Assembly (NCBI GenBank): GCA_004173185.1
Contig: SEFZ01000017.1
Location: 1 to 64,000 of the forward strand
DNA: 64,000 bases
Source: Sphingomonadales bacterium
GTDB taxonomy: Bacteria; Pseudomonadota; Alphaproteobacteria; Sphingomonadales; Sphingomonadaceae
Direction of reading: 5' to 3'
The notes beneath the pieces were generated by a model. That model did not search any database. It saw only the letters and a list, made by a program, of their open reading frames with translations, and was not told the DNA's origin. Below are positions 19,130 through 27,636 of this stretch, piece after piece (within the stretch, counting starts at the first letter, position 1; each line of letters opens with the position of its first letter). The position numbers were made by a program, and so were the translations under genes.

Positions 19130-20239
19130 ATGGTGACGAACGGACTCGAACTGCGCTCGACGGTTAGCGGTGATGGAAAGCTGCGCGTGGCATTGGACCC
19201 GGTGACGCTCGACGCGCCCGGCCCCGATGAAGTCGTCGTCCAGATCGAAGCCACGCCGATCAACCCCTCCGATCTCGCGCTCCTGCTCGGCCCGGTCGAT
19301 ATGGACAGCCTCAAGGTCGAAGACGGCGCACTGACCGGCACGATCCTCCCCGCCCGGATGCGCGCGATGCAGGCACGCGCCGGACAAGCGCTCCCCGTCG
19401 GCAATGAAGGCGCAGGCACCGTGATCGCGGCGGGCGAGAATGCGCAGGGGCTGCTCGGCAAGCGCGTCGGCATGATCGGCGGCGCGATGTTCGCAACCCA
19501 CCGCAAGCTGCCGGTGCGCGACTGCATCCCCCTGCCCGATGGCGCCACCGCGGCCGACGGCGCATCGATGTTCGTCAATCCGCTCACCGCGCTCGCCTTC
19601 GTCGAGACCTTCCGTAGCGAAGGCCATAAGGCGATGATTCACACCGCCGCCGCCTCAAATCTCGGCCAGATGCTCAACCGGATCTGCCAGGCTGACGGCG
19701 TCCCGCTGATCAACATCGTCCGCAGCGAGGCGCAGGCCCAGATCCTCCGCGATCTCGGCGCGAAGTACATCATCGACAGCACCGCACCCGATTTCCGCGA
19801 AACGCTGACCGAAGCCGTCGCCGAAACCGGCGCCACCCTCGCCTTCGACGCGATCGGCGGCGGCGCGATGGCCAACACCATCCTCCACGCGATGGAAACC
19901 GCCGAGGCGCGCAAGCTCAGCGCCTATAACCGCTACGGCTCCTCGACCCACAAGCAGCTCTACATCTACGGCATGCTCGATACCGGCCCGACCACGCTGG
20001 ATCGCGGCTATGGCTTCGCGTGGAGCGTCAGCGGCTTCCTGCTCACGCCGTTCCTGATGAAGGCCGGGATGGAAACGATCGGACGCCTGCGCGCCCGCGT
20101 CGCCGCCGAACTGACGACGACCTTTGCCAGCCATTACAGCAAGACGATCAGCCTCGCCGACGTCCTCGATCCGGCAATCGCCGCTCAGTACAACAAGAAG
20201 GCGACCGGCGAGAAATTCCTGATCGATCCGTCGCGCTGA
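19130..20239 (+). CDS. zinc-free medium-chain dehydrogenase (quinone oxidoreductase type)
   Basis: A 369-residue MDR-superfamily NAD(P)H-dependent oxidoreductase. The N-terminal GroES-like domain contains EATPINPSDLALL and GNEGAGTVIAAGEN, and the Rossmann half has HTAAASNLGQMLNRICQADG in place of the usual glycine-rich loop. The structural and catalytic zinc cysteines are absent, as in quinone oxidoreductases. The ATG at 19130 follows TTTAGGAGACGG. Substrate unknown. It is monocistronic, bounded by repeats on both sides. Confidence 0.85.
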   Translation: MVTNGLELRSTVSGDGKLRVALDPVTLDAPGPDEVVVQIEATPINPSDLALLLGPVDMDSLKVEDGALTGTILPARMRAMQARAGQALPVGNEGAGTVIAAGENAQGLLGKRVGMIGGAMFATHRKLPVRDCIPLPDGATAADGASMFVNPLTALAFVETFRSEGHKAMIHTAAASNLGQMLNRICQADGVPLINIVRSEAQAQILRDLGAKYIIDSTAPDFRETLTEAVAETGATLAFDAIGGGAMANTILHAMETAEARKLSAYNRYGSSTHKQLYIYGMLDTGPTTLDRGYGFAWSVSGFLLTPFLMKAGMETIGRLRARVAAELTTTFASHYSKTISLADVLDPAIAAQYNKKATGEKFLIDPSR

Positions 20240-20251
20240 CACGTCCTGTTT

Positions 20252-20335
20252 CGTCATCCCGGACCTGATCCGGGATCCAGGGTTACTCAGCCATGTGCGG
20301 AGTAACCCTGGATCCCAGCTTTCGCTGGGATGACG
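20252..20335. repeat. 84-bp near-perfect palindromic repeat
   Basis: The outer arms CGTCATCCCGG and the matching end GGGATGACG enclose a second inverted pair, CCAGGGTTACTC and GAGTAACCCTGG. The whole element can fold into one long hairpin. It lies between the dehydrogenase and leuA, which converge here, and may also act as a terminator. Confidence 0.85.
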
Positions 20336-20345
20336 GCAGTCCTGT

Positions 20346-22004
20346 CTAGGCCCGGTTCGCCGCGCTCAGCACCGCCCGCACGCTCGCGGTCGCGATATCG
20401 GCATCGATCCCGACGCCAAACACCGTGCGCCCATCCTCGGTACGGCACTCGACATAGGCCGCCGCCTGCGCATCGGCGCCATGGCCGATCGCATGTTCGG
20501 TATAATCGACCACGTCGAGCGTCGGCCCGGTCGATCCGCCCAGCGCGTCGATCACGCCCGAGATCAGGCCGTTGCCGCGCCCGGAAATCGAGCGCTCTTC
20601 GCCGTCGATAGCGATCCGCCCGACGAACACGCGGCTGCCCGCGCTCCCGGTCTCTTCATAATCGACCAAGGTGATGCGCGCATCGACACCGGGCAGATAC
20701 ACCCGGTCAAACAGTGCGCCGATATCCGCCGCGTTCAATTCGCGGCTGGTCTCGTCGGCCAGCGCCTGCACGTGACGCGAGAAGTCCGCCTGAATCCGCT
20801 TGGGCAATTTCAGCCCGCGATCCTGCTCCAGCACCCAGGCGACACCGCCCTTGCCGCTTTGCGAATTCACCCGGATCACCGCTTCGTAATCGCGGCCAAG
20901 ATCCTTGGGATCGATCGGCAGATAGGGCACGTCCCAGATTTGATCGTTGCGCGCTTCCTGCGACGCAAAACCCTTCTTGATCGCGTCCTGATGGCTGCCC
21001 GAAAATGCCGTGAACACCAGTTCGCCCGCATAAGGATGGCGCGGATGCACCGGCAGCTGGTTGCAATATTCAACCGTCTGGATCACTTCATCGATGTTCG
21101 AGAAATCCAGTTTCGGATCAAGGCCTTGCGTGTACATGTTCAGCGCGACTGTCACGAGATCGACATTGCCCGTCCGCTCGCCATTGCCGAACAGACAGCC
21201 TTCCACGCGATCCGCACCGGCAAGCAGCCCCAGCTCCGTGGCCGCAACGCCGGTGCCACGATCATTATGCGTATGCAGGCTGATCACCACCGACTCGCGA
21301 TTGCGGATATTGCGCCCGAACCATTCGATCTGATCGGCATAGATATTGGGCGTCGCGCACTCGACCGTTGCGGGCAGGTTGAAGATGATCGGACGCTCCG
21401 GCGTAGGCTGGAGAATGTCCATCACCGCCTCGCAAACCTCGAGGCTGAAATCCAGCTCGGCGGTCGAGAAAGTCTCCGGCGAATATTCGAAATGCCATTC
21501 GGTATCCGGCTGCTTCGCCGCTTCGTCGCGCAGCACCTTGGCGCCGGCAATCGCGATCTCGCGGATTTCGTCGCGGCTCATCCCAAACACGACGCGCCGC
21601 CATGCCGGCGAGACGGCGTTGTACAGATGCACGATCGCCTTCTTCGCGCCTCTCAGGCTCTCGAAGCTCGTCTCGATCAGATCCTGCCGCGATTGGGTCA
21701 GCACCTGGATCATCACGTCGTCGGGGATCTTGTCCTGCTGAACCAGCCCGGAAATGAAGTCGTACTCGGTCGCCCCCGCGCTCGGGAAGCCGACTTCGAT
21801 TTCCTTGACGCCCACCTTGCAGAGCAGGTCGAAGAAGCGCTGCTTCTTTTCCCCGTCCATCGGATCGATCAGCGCCTGATTGCCGTCGCGCATATCGGTC
21901 GAAAGCCAGCGCGGCGCCTGGGTGATCGTCCGGCTCGGCCATTGGCGATCGGGCAAGTCGATTTGCGGGAAAGGACGGTATTTAACGCTGGGGTCACGCA
22001 ACAT
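20346..22004 (-). CDS. leuA: 2-isopropylmalate synthase (type 2)
   Basis: Condenses acetyl-CoA with 2-oxoisovalerate, the first committed step of leucine synthesis. The 552-residue protein is of the longer type 2 form. Its TIM barrel carries [15 protein letters not shown] and the metal-binding HTHNDRG, and a C-terminal regulatory LeuA allosteric domain ends near [19 protein letters not shown]. The ribosome site is weak. Upstream on the same strand are a leucine-rich leader peptide and a hairpin, indicating attenuation by leucine supply. Confidence 0.96.
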   Translation of the reverse strand: MLRDPSVKYRPFPQIDLPDRQWPSRTITQAPRWLSTDMRDGNQALIDPMDGEKKQRFFDLLCKVGVKEIEVGFPSAGATEYDFISGLVQQDKIPDDVMIQVLTQSRQDLIETSFESLRGAKKAIVHLYNAVSPAWRRVVFGMSRDEIREIAIAGAKVLRDEAAKQPDTEWHFEYSPETFSTAELDFSLEVCEAVMDILQPTPERPIIFNLPATVECATPNIYADQIEWFGRNIRNRESVVISLHTHNDRGTGVAATELGLLAGADRVEGCLFGNGERTGNVDLVTVALNMYTQGLDPKLDFSNIDEVIQTVEYCNQLPVHPRHPYAGELVFTAFSGSHQDAIKKGFASQEARNDQIWDVPYLPIDPKDLGRDYEAVIRVNSQSGKGGVAWVLEQDRGLKLPKRIQADFSRHVQALADETSRELNAADIGALFDRVYLPGVDARITLVDYEETGSAGSRVFVGRIAIDGEERSISGRGNGLISGVIDALGGSTGPTLDVVDYTEHAIGHGADAQAAAYVECRTEDGRTVFGVGIDADIATASVRAVLSAANRA

Positions 22005-22041
22005 GATGCAATACTCTCGGATTATAGCGGTCGGTAAAGGT

Positions 22042-22089
22042 CGAAAATGCCCTTAGGGACGCGCGCGTAGCGACATAGCCCCTAAGGGC
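22042..22089 (-). promoter_or_regulatory. leuA leader hairpin (attenuator)
   Basis: GCCCTTAGGG (22049-22058) and CCCTAAGGGC (22080-22089) form a perfect 10-base-pair stem, followed on the minus strand by ATTTTCG. The leader peptide stop codon lies inside the promoter-proximal arm. It ends about 45 bases before the leuA start codon. Confidence 0.75.
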
Positions 22090-22126
22090 GGATAAGTCGC
22101 AGTCCGAGAAGCGCTGTGATCGTCAT
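22082..22126 (-). CDS. leucine-rich leader peptide of leuA
   Basis: A 14-codon reading frame, MTITALLGLRLIRP, with four leucines (CTT, CTC, CTG, CTT) and two isoleucines. It ends in TAG within the first arm of the hairpin that precedes leuA. Such leader peptides sense charged tRNA-Leu by ribosome stalling and control leuA transcription by attenuation. The ribosome site is weak. Its position, strand and composition make a chance frame unlikely. Confidence 0.72.
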   Translation of the reverse strand: MTITALLGLRLIRP

Positions 22127-22255
22127 GATGTGCGCACTCTTGCCCTTGCGGGGCGATTTTGTCCACCACTCGCGGCGCGTTTGCGAACGAACTTTATTAA
22201 GTGTTTGCGGGGTAAGGCCATTTACCGGGGCGGAAATAGTTTCAGGGACCGGTAA

Positions 22256-22651
22256 ATGCTTCAACTCGTATATGTCAGCACCGCGCCCATGGGCGCTGAC
22301 ATCGATATTGACGGAATCCTCGCGGTATCGCGCAGGAATAACAGCCGCGATCAGATCACCGGACTTCTCTATTCGGACGGCAGGCGCTTTCTCCAGGCAC
22401 TCGAGGGTCCCAAAGACCGGGTCGAGGCTGCCTTTGCGCGCATCAAGGCTGATCCCCGGCATCGCGCGGTCGTGACACTCTCGACGCGGACGATCGAAGC
22501 GCGTGAATTCGGCGCATGGGAAATGGCGCATCGCCTGCCCGGCGCCGATGCCGATCAATTTATCGCGCGGGTCGCCGATCTGTGCGCAGGTGCTGCGCCC
22601 GATGTCCGCGCCACCTTCAAAGGCTTCGCGGAAGTGAGGCGGGCCGCTTAG
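22256..22651 (+). CDS. BLUF domain blue-light sensor
   Basis: A 131-residue protein that is little more than a BLUF domain, which binds FAD and changes its hydrogen bonding in blue light. The signalling residues are present: Tyr6 in LVYVS, Asn29 in SRRNNS, Gln47 in FLQALEG, and Trp88 in GAWEMA. No output domain is attached, so it should act by protein-protein contact with an unidentified partner. GGGACC precedes the ATG. It diverges from leuA and meets a small lipoprotein gene end to end. Confidence 0.92.
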   Translation: MLQLVYVSTAPMGADIDIDGILAVSRRNNSRDQITGLLYSDGRRFLQALEGPKDRVEAAFARIKADPRHRAVVTLSTRTIEAREFGAWEMAHRLPGADADQFIARVADLCAGAAPDVRATFKGFAEVRRAA

Positions 22652-22854
22652 AGCGCGTTTTCCGCAGGCGCAGGCTCTTCAGGCGCTGCCTCTTCAGGCG
22701 TAGGCGTCGGGCTTGGCGTCTCGCTGGCCCGCGGTGTGGGGGTCGCGACAATCTCCGCCACGGGGGGCGTATCCGAATAATTGGTGCCGGTGGTCCCGCC
22801 CCCGCCACATGCGGCCAGCATCATCAGTCCCGTTAGCCCGATCACCGCCCGCAT
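22648..22854 (-). CDS. small proline-rich lipoprotein
   Basis: A 68-residue protein with a short signal and a lipobox LAAC at residues ~13-16, followed by glycine and a Pro/Glu/Thr-rich tail of low complexity. It is probably lipidated and anchored in the outer membrane, with no recognisable globular domain. It converges on the BLUF gene with a 4-base overlap of the stop ends. Confidence 0.65.
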   Translation of the reverse strand: MRAVIGLTGLMMLAACGGGGTTGTNYSDTPPVAEIVATPTPRASETPSPTPTPEEAAPEEPAPAENAL

Positions 22855-22962
22855 GCTCGCTCTCCATATTCAGCGTCGGAACCACGATAGCACGCCCCGC
22901 GCACCGGTCCACCCGCGCAACCGCATGCCCGCTCAGGCGCTGAACGAGCAAAGGAGACGATG

Positions 22963-23169
22963 ATGGCCAAGGCATTGCACAAAGGCGACAGGGTGCACTG
23001 GAAATCGCACGGAGGCACCGCTGAGGGCAAAGTCCTCTCTAGACAGACGCGCGATACAAGGATCAAAGGGCATCAGGTACGTGCCTCAGAGGACGACCCG
23101 CAGTTTATCGTGAAAAGCGAGAACGGCGGCAAAGCGGCCCACAAGCCGGGTGCACTTACCAAGTCATAG
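22963..23169 (+). CDS. DUF2945 (HVA/TUDOR-like) small protein
   Basis: A 68-residue basic protein starting MAKALHKGDRVHWKSHGGTAEGKVL, matching the DUF2945 or hypervirulence-associated TUDOR-like family, a small beta-barrel. AAGGAG lies upstream, and the ATG at 22963 (not 22960) gives better spacing. Function unknown in the family. It is followed 33 bases later by the SWIB gene, so the two are probably co-transcribed. Confidence 0.8.
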   Translation: MAKALHKGDRVHWKSHGGTAEGKVLSRQTRDTRIKGHQVRASEDDPQFIVKSENGGKAAHKPGALTKS

Positions 23170-23202
23170 CCTGGCTACCGGGCGAAAACAGGAGATGAAT
23201 AC

Positions 23203-23460
23203 ATGGCCGAGACCAAAGCACGTGGCGGCATCGCCAAGCCCGTGAAGCCCTCGCCGGAGCTGGCGGTGATCACCGGCCCGGATCCGCTGCCGCGCAGCGA
23301 AGTCGTGAGCAAGATGTGGGCCTACATCAAGAAGAACGACCTCCAAAACCCTGCAAACAAGCGGGAAATTATCGCTGACGCGACGCTGAAGCCGATCTTC
23401 GGTGTCGACAAGTGCACCATGTTCGAAATGAACAAGCTGCTCTCGAAGCACATGAGCTAA
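23203..23460 (+). CDS. SWIB/MDM2 domain protein
   Basis: An 85-residue protein that is essentially a single SWIB domain: LAVITGPDPLPRSEVVSKMWAYIKKNDLQ, then NKREIIADATLKPIFG and FEMNKLLSKHM. SWIB domains are best known in eukaryotic chromatin remodellers; free-standing versions also occur in bacteria such as chlamydiae. The role here is unknown. A strong terminator follows. Confidence 0.88.
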   Translation: MAETKARGGIAKPVKPSPELAVITGPDPLPRSEVVSKMWAYIKKNDLQNPANKREIIADATLKPIFGVDKCTMFEMNKLLSKHMS

Positions 23461-23498
23461 GCCGCTCGGCCGGCATCTGCCGGCCGGCGCTGAAGCAG

Positions 23499-23536
23499 AA
23501 CGGGGTGGCCCTCTCAGCGAGGGCCGCCCCGTTTTC
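23499..23536 (+). terminator. intrinsic terminator after SWIB gene
   Basis: GGCCCTC/GAGGGCC and GGGG/CCCC arms, with one wobble, enclose a TCAGC loop and are followed by GTTTTCGTTC. A separate GCCGGC-rich stem lies just before it (about 23465-23490). Confidence 0.85.
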
Positions 23537-23571
23537 GTTCAGGGGTTCAGTGGGGCCGCGGAGCCGCCAAC

Positions 23572-23970
23572 TCAGCGATCGGCGGCGATCTCGATGCGGA
23601 GGATTCGCCCGACATGCGCGGTCGGCGCACCCGATTCCTCCAGCGAAAATCGCATCCCGGAGCCGGTGACGATGACTTCCTCGCCTCCGAATTTGAGCTT
23701 TTCCACAGCAATTTTGGCGCCCGGCAAGCATGCCGCGATCTGCTTTGCCATGCCATCGCGGGTGATTTCCGGCGGCAACATGCTCTGTTGGCAATAATAG
23801 CCGACGCCCCCGGGGAAGCAGCCATAGCGCAGCAATTGCGGTTTATAGTCCGCGTCGCGCAGCGTCTGGAACGGGATCGGCTCGGCAGCGCCCTGAACCA
23901 GCTTGGCGACATCGCCGCAAAAAGGGTCAGCAAGCGCAGTCAAGGCGAGCAAGGCGGCGGCGAAATGCAT
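23572..23970 (-). CDS. hypothetical secreted protein
   Basis: A 132-residue protein without a family I recognise. An N-terminal hydrophobic stretch (AAALLALTALADPF) reads as a signal peptide. The mature part has four cysteines (FCGDV, YGCFPGG, YYCQQ, AACLPG), so two disulfides are plausible in the periplasm. AAGGAG precedes the ATG, which supports the start. Confidence 0.7.
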   Translation of the reverse strand: MHFAAALLALTALADPFCGDVAKLVQGAAEPIPFQTLRDADYKPQLLRYGCFPGGVGYYCQQSMLPPEITRDGMAKQIAACLPGAKIAVEKLKFGGEEVIVTGSGMRFSLEESGAPTAHVGRILRIEIAADR

Positions 23971-24038
23971 ATCGGCTCCTTCTATCTATCCAATCCCTCG
24001 CACGGCTGGCATTGCCACGCACTGAACGGAGATAACGC

Positions 24039-24218
24039 ATGGCCGAACGTTTTGAGCGCCACCGCCAGCCCTGGCGCACCGATGAGCTTCAAAAGCTCCA
24101 TACCCTCGCCAAAAAGGGCATGCCCCTGCGCGCCATCGCCAAGGCGCTCACCCGCAGCGAGGAATCGGTGAAGGAACGCGCCAAGCTCGATAGCCTGAGC
24201 ATCGCCAAGCTGCATTGA
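24039..24218 (+). CDS. 59-residue SANT/Myb-like small protein
   Basis: A short basic protein, MAERFERHRQPWRTDELQKL at the start, then a helix KKGMPLRAIAKALTRSEESV with a helix-turn-helix look. The tryptophan followed by TDEL and the IAKALTRSEESVKERA helix resemble SANT/Myb-like or GcrA-type DNA-binding segments. AACGGAG precedes the ATG. It is divergent from the secreted-protein gene. DNA binding is an inference from the motif only. Confidence 0.6.
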   Translation: MAERFERHRQPWRTDELQKLHTLAKKGMPLRAIAKALTRSEESVKERAKLDSLSIAKLH

Positions 24219-24239
24219 GCGTGCACACTGCAATTAACT

Positions 24240-24345
24240 GTCACCCCGGACTTGTTCCGGGGTCCAACAGGCCGCTTGGTGATGCCATCGAGCCTCTGGC
24301 TCAGCGCGCGCGGCACAGTGGACCCCGGAACAAGTCCGGGGTGAC
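24240..24345. repeat. 106-bp repeat with 27-bp perfect inverted ends
   Basis: GTCACCCCGGACTTGTTC and nine further bases at 24240-24266 are the exact reverse complement of 24319-24345. The interior is unrelated sequence. It ends four bases before the next gene's only plausible start. Confidence 0.85.
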
Positions 24346-24348
24346 AAT

Positions 24349-25542
24349 TTGGGGTGCGTCCCTCTGAATACTCCCCAACAATACGACGCCATCATCCTCG
24401 GCGCAGGCGCAGCCGGCCTGATGTGCGCGCTCACCGCAGGCCAGCGCGGCCGCCGCGTGCTGCTCATCGATCACGCCGAACAGGTCGGCAAAAAGATCCT
24501 GATCTCCGGCGGCGGACGCTGCAATTTCACCAATCTCGGCATCGCGCCGGATCGCTACCTCTCGCAAAACCCGCATTTCGCGAAGTCCGCGCTGGGCCGC
24601 TACACCGCGCGCGACTTCCTCGATCTGGTCGAGCGCCACGGCATCGCCTGGCACGAAAAGACCCTCGGCCAGCTCTTCTGTGACGGCTCCGCCCGCCAGA
24701 TCGTCGATATGCTTCTCGGTGAATGCCAGATGGGCGGCGTCGAAATCTGGCTGGGTCACCCCGCCACCGTCGAACACGCCGACGCCACCTATCGCATCGT
24801 CTGCGGCAATCGCACCGCCGAAGCGCCGTCGCTGGTCATCGCCACCGGCGGCCCCTCGATCCCCAAGATGGGCGCGACCGGCTTCGCCTATGATCTCGCC
24901 CGCCAGTTCGGCCTCAAGATCGTCGAGCCCCGCCCTGCCCTCGTTCCCTTCACGCTCAGCGGCGAACAGGCGCTGTTCAAGGAACTCTCGGGCGTCGCCA
25001 CCGAAGTGATTGCCACTGCCAACAAGACCCGCTTCCGCGAAGCCGCGCTATTCACGCATCGCGGCCTGTCCGGTCCCGCAATCCTGCAAATCTCATCCTA
25101 TTGGCGTCACGGCGAGAGCGTCGCGATAAACTTCCTGCCCGAAGCCAAGCCCAATTGGCTAACCGAAGCCAAGCGCCAGCGCCCGCGCACCACGCTGCGC
25201 AAGCTCCTGGGCGAAGCCTTGCCCGATCGCCTCGCCGCCGAACTGGCCGAGCAACTCGCGATCCCCGGTGAACTCCAGAACCACGCAGATCGTGTGTTGA
25301 CCGCCGCCGAACAGCGCCTCGCCGCCTGGTCCTTCACCCCCAACGGCACCGAGGGGTATGCCAAGGCCGAAGTAACCGTCGGCGGCATCTCCACCGCCGA
25401 GCTAAGCTCGCAAACGATGGAAGCCCGCAAAATCCCCGGCCTCTACGCGATCGGCGAAGCGGTCGACGTCACCGGCTGGCTCGGCGGCTATAATTTCCAA
25501 TGGGCCTGGGCAAGCGGCTGGGCTGCGGGACACGTGGTTTAA
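24349..25542 (+). CDS. BaiN/HI0933-type NAD(P)/FAD oxidoreductase
   Basis: A 397-residue flavoprotein. The FAD motif DAIILGAGAAGLMCALTAGQ is near residue 13, followed by KKILISGGGRCNFTN, which is the signature of the HI0933/BaiN family (also called YhiN). The C-terminal GGISTAELSSQTMEARKIPG and GEAVDVTGWLGGYNFQWAW segments complete it. BaiN acts in bile-acid reduction in gut bacteria, but most family members have no known substrate. No ATG precedes the core in frame; the TTG at 24349 lies just after a repeat, so the true 5' end may have been altered by that element. Confidence 0.85.
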   Translation: MGCVPLNTPQQYDAIILGAGAAGLMCALTAGQRGRRVLLIDHAEQVGKKILISGGGRCNFTNLGIAPDRYLSQNPHFAKSALGRYTARDFLDLVERHGIAWHEKTLGQLFCDGSARQIVDMLLGECQMGGVEIWLGHPATVEHADATYRIVCGNRTAEAPSLVIATGGPSIPKMGATGFAYDLARQFGLKIVEPRPALVPFTLSGEQALFKELSGVATEVIATANKTRFREAALFTHRGLSGPAILQISSYWRHGESVAINFLPEAKPNWLTEAKRQRPRTTLRKLLGEALPDRLAAELAEQLAIPGELQNHADRVLTAAEQRLAAWSFTPNGTEGYAKAEVTVGGISTAELSSQTMEARKIPGLYAIGEAVDVTGWLGGYNFQWAWASGWAAGHVV

Positions 25543-25550
25543 CCACCTCT

Positions 25551-25639
25551 TCGTCACCCCGGCTTTGTGCCGGTCCACCACGCCGCGAGTACCGAAGCGT
25601 GCGCAGCCTGCCCGTCGCGAGCGGATAGGTGGCCGGCAC
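25551..25639. repeat. palindromic intergenic repeat
   Basis: TCGTCACCCCGG at the left edge resembles the family at 24.3 kb, and GTGCCGGTCCACC (25567-25579) pairs with GGTGGCCGGCAC (25628-25639) with one base difference. The remaining stretch to 25806 shows no gene or site I can support. Confidence 0.6.
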
Positions 25640-25806
25640 TTCCGAAACGCTCTTTGGACCGTCCATCCCGCGCCTCCCAAACCGACCGATAATTTCCTGC
25701 TTCAGCAATTTTGAACCCCGATTGCCGTGAAAAGTGCGAAGCCAAGCCAGCACATCCTTACATAAAGCTTGCCCTTTTCGCCCTTCGCGCCCATCTGCTC
25801 GCGTTC

Positions 25807-27636
25807 ATGCCATTCTCAAATCTTCCCCCGCTTCTCGCCGAAGCGCTCGCCGCGCGTGGATACGCCGCGCCCACTCCCGTACAGGCACAGGTGATCCAGC
25901 CCGAAGCAATCGGCCGCGATCTGATCGTCTCCGCGCAAACCGGCTCGGGTAAAACCGTCGCTTTCGGCCTCGCAATGGCCGGCGAACTGCTCGCCGAGGA
26001 TGGCCGCATCGCGCCCAGCCGCGAGCCGCTTGCCCTCATCATCGCCCCAACCCGCGAACTCGCACTGCAGGTCAGCCGTGAGCTGATGTGGCTCTATGGA
26101 CAGTCGGGTGCGCGCATCGCCACCTGCGTCGGCGGCATGGATGCCAGCAAGGAGCGCCGCCAGCTCAATCTCGGCGCGCATATCGTCGTCGGCACCCCCG
26201 GTCGTCTGCGCGACCATCTCGAACGCGGCGCGCTCGATCTGTCGGCCCTCCGCGCCGCCGTGCTCGATGAAGCCGATGAAATGCTCGACATGGGCTTCCG
26301 CGACGATCTCGAAGCGATTCTCGATGCCGCACCGGCCGAGCGCCGCACGCTGCTCTTCTCGGCGACGATGCCCAAGCCGATCGTCATGCTCGCCAAGCGC
26401 TACCAGCGCGACGCGCTGCGCATCTCGACCGTTGGCGAAGACCGCGGTCATGGCGACATCGCCTATCAGTGCGTCACCGTCAGCCCCTCGGAAATCGAGC
26501 ATGCGGTGATCAACCTGCTCCGCTTCCATGAGGCCGAGACCGCAATCCTGTTCTGCGCCACGCGTGACAATGTCCGCCATCTGCACGCCACCCTCGTCGA
26601 GCGCGGCTTCTCCGCCGTGGCGCTGTCGGGCGAGCACAGCCAGAATGAGCGCAACGCCGCGCTTCAGGCGCTGCGCGATCGCCGCGCCCGCGTCTGCGTC
26701 GCGACCGACGTTGCCGCGCGCGGCATCGATCTGCCCAGCGTCACGCTCGTCGTCCATGTCGAGCTGCCGCGCGACGCCGAAGCGCTTCAGCACCGTTCGG
26801 GCCGCACCGGCCGTGCGGGCAAGAAGGGCACTGCCGTGCTCATCGTGCCGTTCCAGCGCCGCCGCCGCGTCGAATCCATGCTCAAGGGCGCGCGCATCGA
26901 AGCGCAGTGGATCGATCCGCCCAGCGCCGAGGCGATCCGCGCCAACGATCGTGAGCGTCTGCTCGCCACCCTGCTCGAACCCGTCGAGATCGAGGATGAC
27001 GATCGCGAGCTCGCAGCGCGCTTGCTCTCTGAGAAGACGCCCGAGGATATCGCAGCCCTTCTGGTTCGCGCCCACCGCGCCGCGATGCCGCAGCCCGAAG
27101 AGCTGATCCAGCAGACGCCGGAAGCGCGTCGGCAGGCCCAGACCGACAAGCATCGCTCCGGTTTCGAGGACATCGTCTGGTTCCGCATGGATATCGGCCG
27201 CCGCCAGAACGCCGATGCGCGCTGGATTTTGCCGCTGATTTGCCGCCGTGGCCATGTCACCAAGAACGAGATCGGCGCCATTCGTATCGGCCCGAACGAA
27301 ACTGCGTTCCAGATCCCGCGCGCCCTCGCTGCCAAGTTCCAGTCGGCCATCTCGCGCACCGCCGAGGGTGACGACGATGTTCGCATCGAGCCATCGGAAG
27401 GCCCGCCCCAGGGTGGTCCCCAGCATTCCGGCGGCCCGCGCTCGGCTCCCGCACCGCGCGCCACGCTCCAGCGTGCTGCGCCGTCCGAGGGTGGCTTCAG
27501 CGTAGATGGCCCGCGCCCGGTTCAGGTCCGCCCCCCGCGCACCGGCAATGCTCGTGGCAATGAAGGCCGCGCCGCTCCTCGCCATCAGGCAAAGCCCTAT
27601 CAAAAGGGTCCGCCGAAAGGTCCACGCCCGCGTTGA
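25807..27636 (+). CDS. DEAD-box RNA helicase
   Basis: A 609-residue ATP-dependent RNA helicase. It has the Q motif region, Walker A AQTGSGKT, PTRELA, TPGRL, DEADEML, SATMP and the C-terminal helicase motifs TDVAARGID and HRSGRTGRAGKKG. Residues ~450-520 (FRMDIGRRQNADARWILPLI and on) look like a DbpA-type RNA-binding domain that contacts structured RNA. The tail is Pro/Arg/Gly-rich and probably disordered. The ATG at 25807 starts the helicase core properly; the longer open frame upstream is not conserved in style. It overlaps the YaiI start by four bases. Confidence 0.93.
   Translation: MPFSNLPPLLAEALAARGYAAPTPVQAQVIQPEAIGRDLIVSAQTGSGKTVAFGLAMAGELLAEDGRIAPSREPLALIIAPTRELALQVSRELMWLYGQSGARIATCVGGMDASKERRQLNLGAHIVVGTPGRLRDHLERGALDLSALRAAVLDEADEMLDMGFRDDLEAILDAAPAERRTLLFSATMPKPIVMLAKRYQRDALRISTVGEDRGHGDIAYQCVTVSPSEIEHAVINLLRFHEAETAILFCATRDNVRHLHATLVERGFSAVALSGEHSQNERNAALQALRDRRARVCVATDVAARGIDLPSVTLVVHVELPRDAEALQHRSGRTGRAGKKGTAVLIVPFQRRRRVESMLKGARIEAQWIDPPSAEAIRANDRERLLATLLEPVEIEDDDRELAARLLSEKTPEDIAALLVRAHRAAMPQPEELIQQTPEARRQAQTDKHRSGFEDIVWFRMDIGRRQNADARWILPLICRRGHVTKNEIGAIRIGPNETAFQIPRALAAKFQSAISRTAEGDDDVRIEPSEGPPQGGPQHSGGPRSAPAPRATLQRAAPSEGGFSVDGPRPVQVRPPRTGNARGNEGRAAPRHQAKPYQKGPPKGPRPR

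Noticed and set aside
22017..22026. A TATAAT hexamer just before leuA
   Set aside because: It would start transcription almost at the leuA start codon and lacks a matching -35 element. The leader peptide and hairpin argue for a promoter further upstream.
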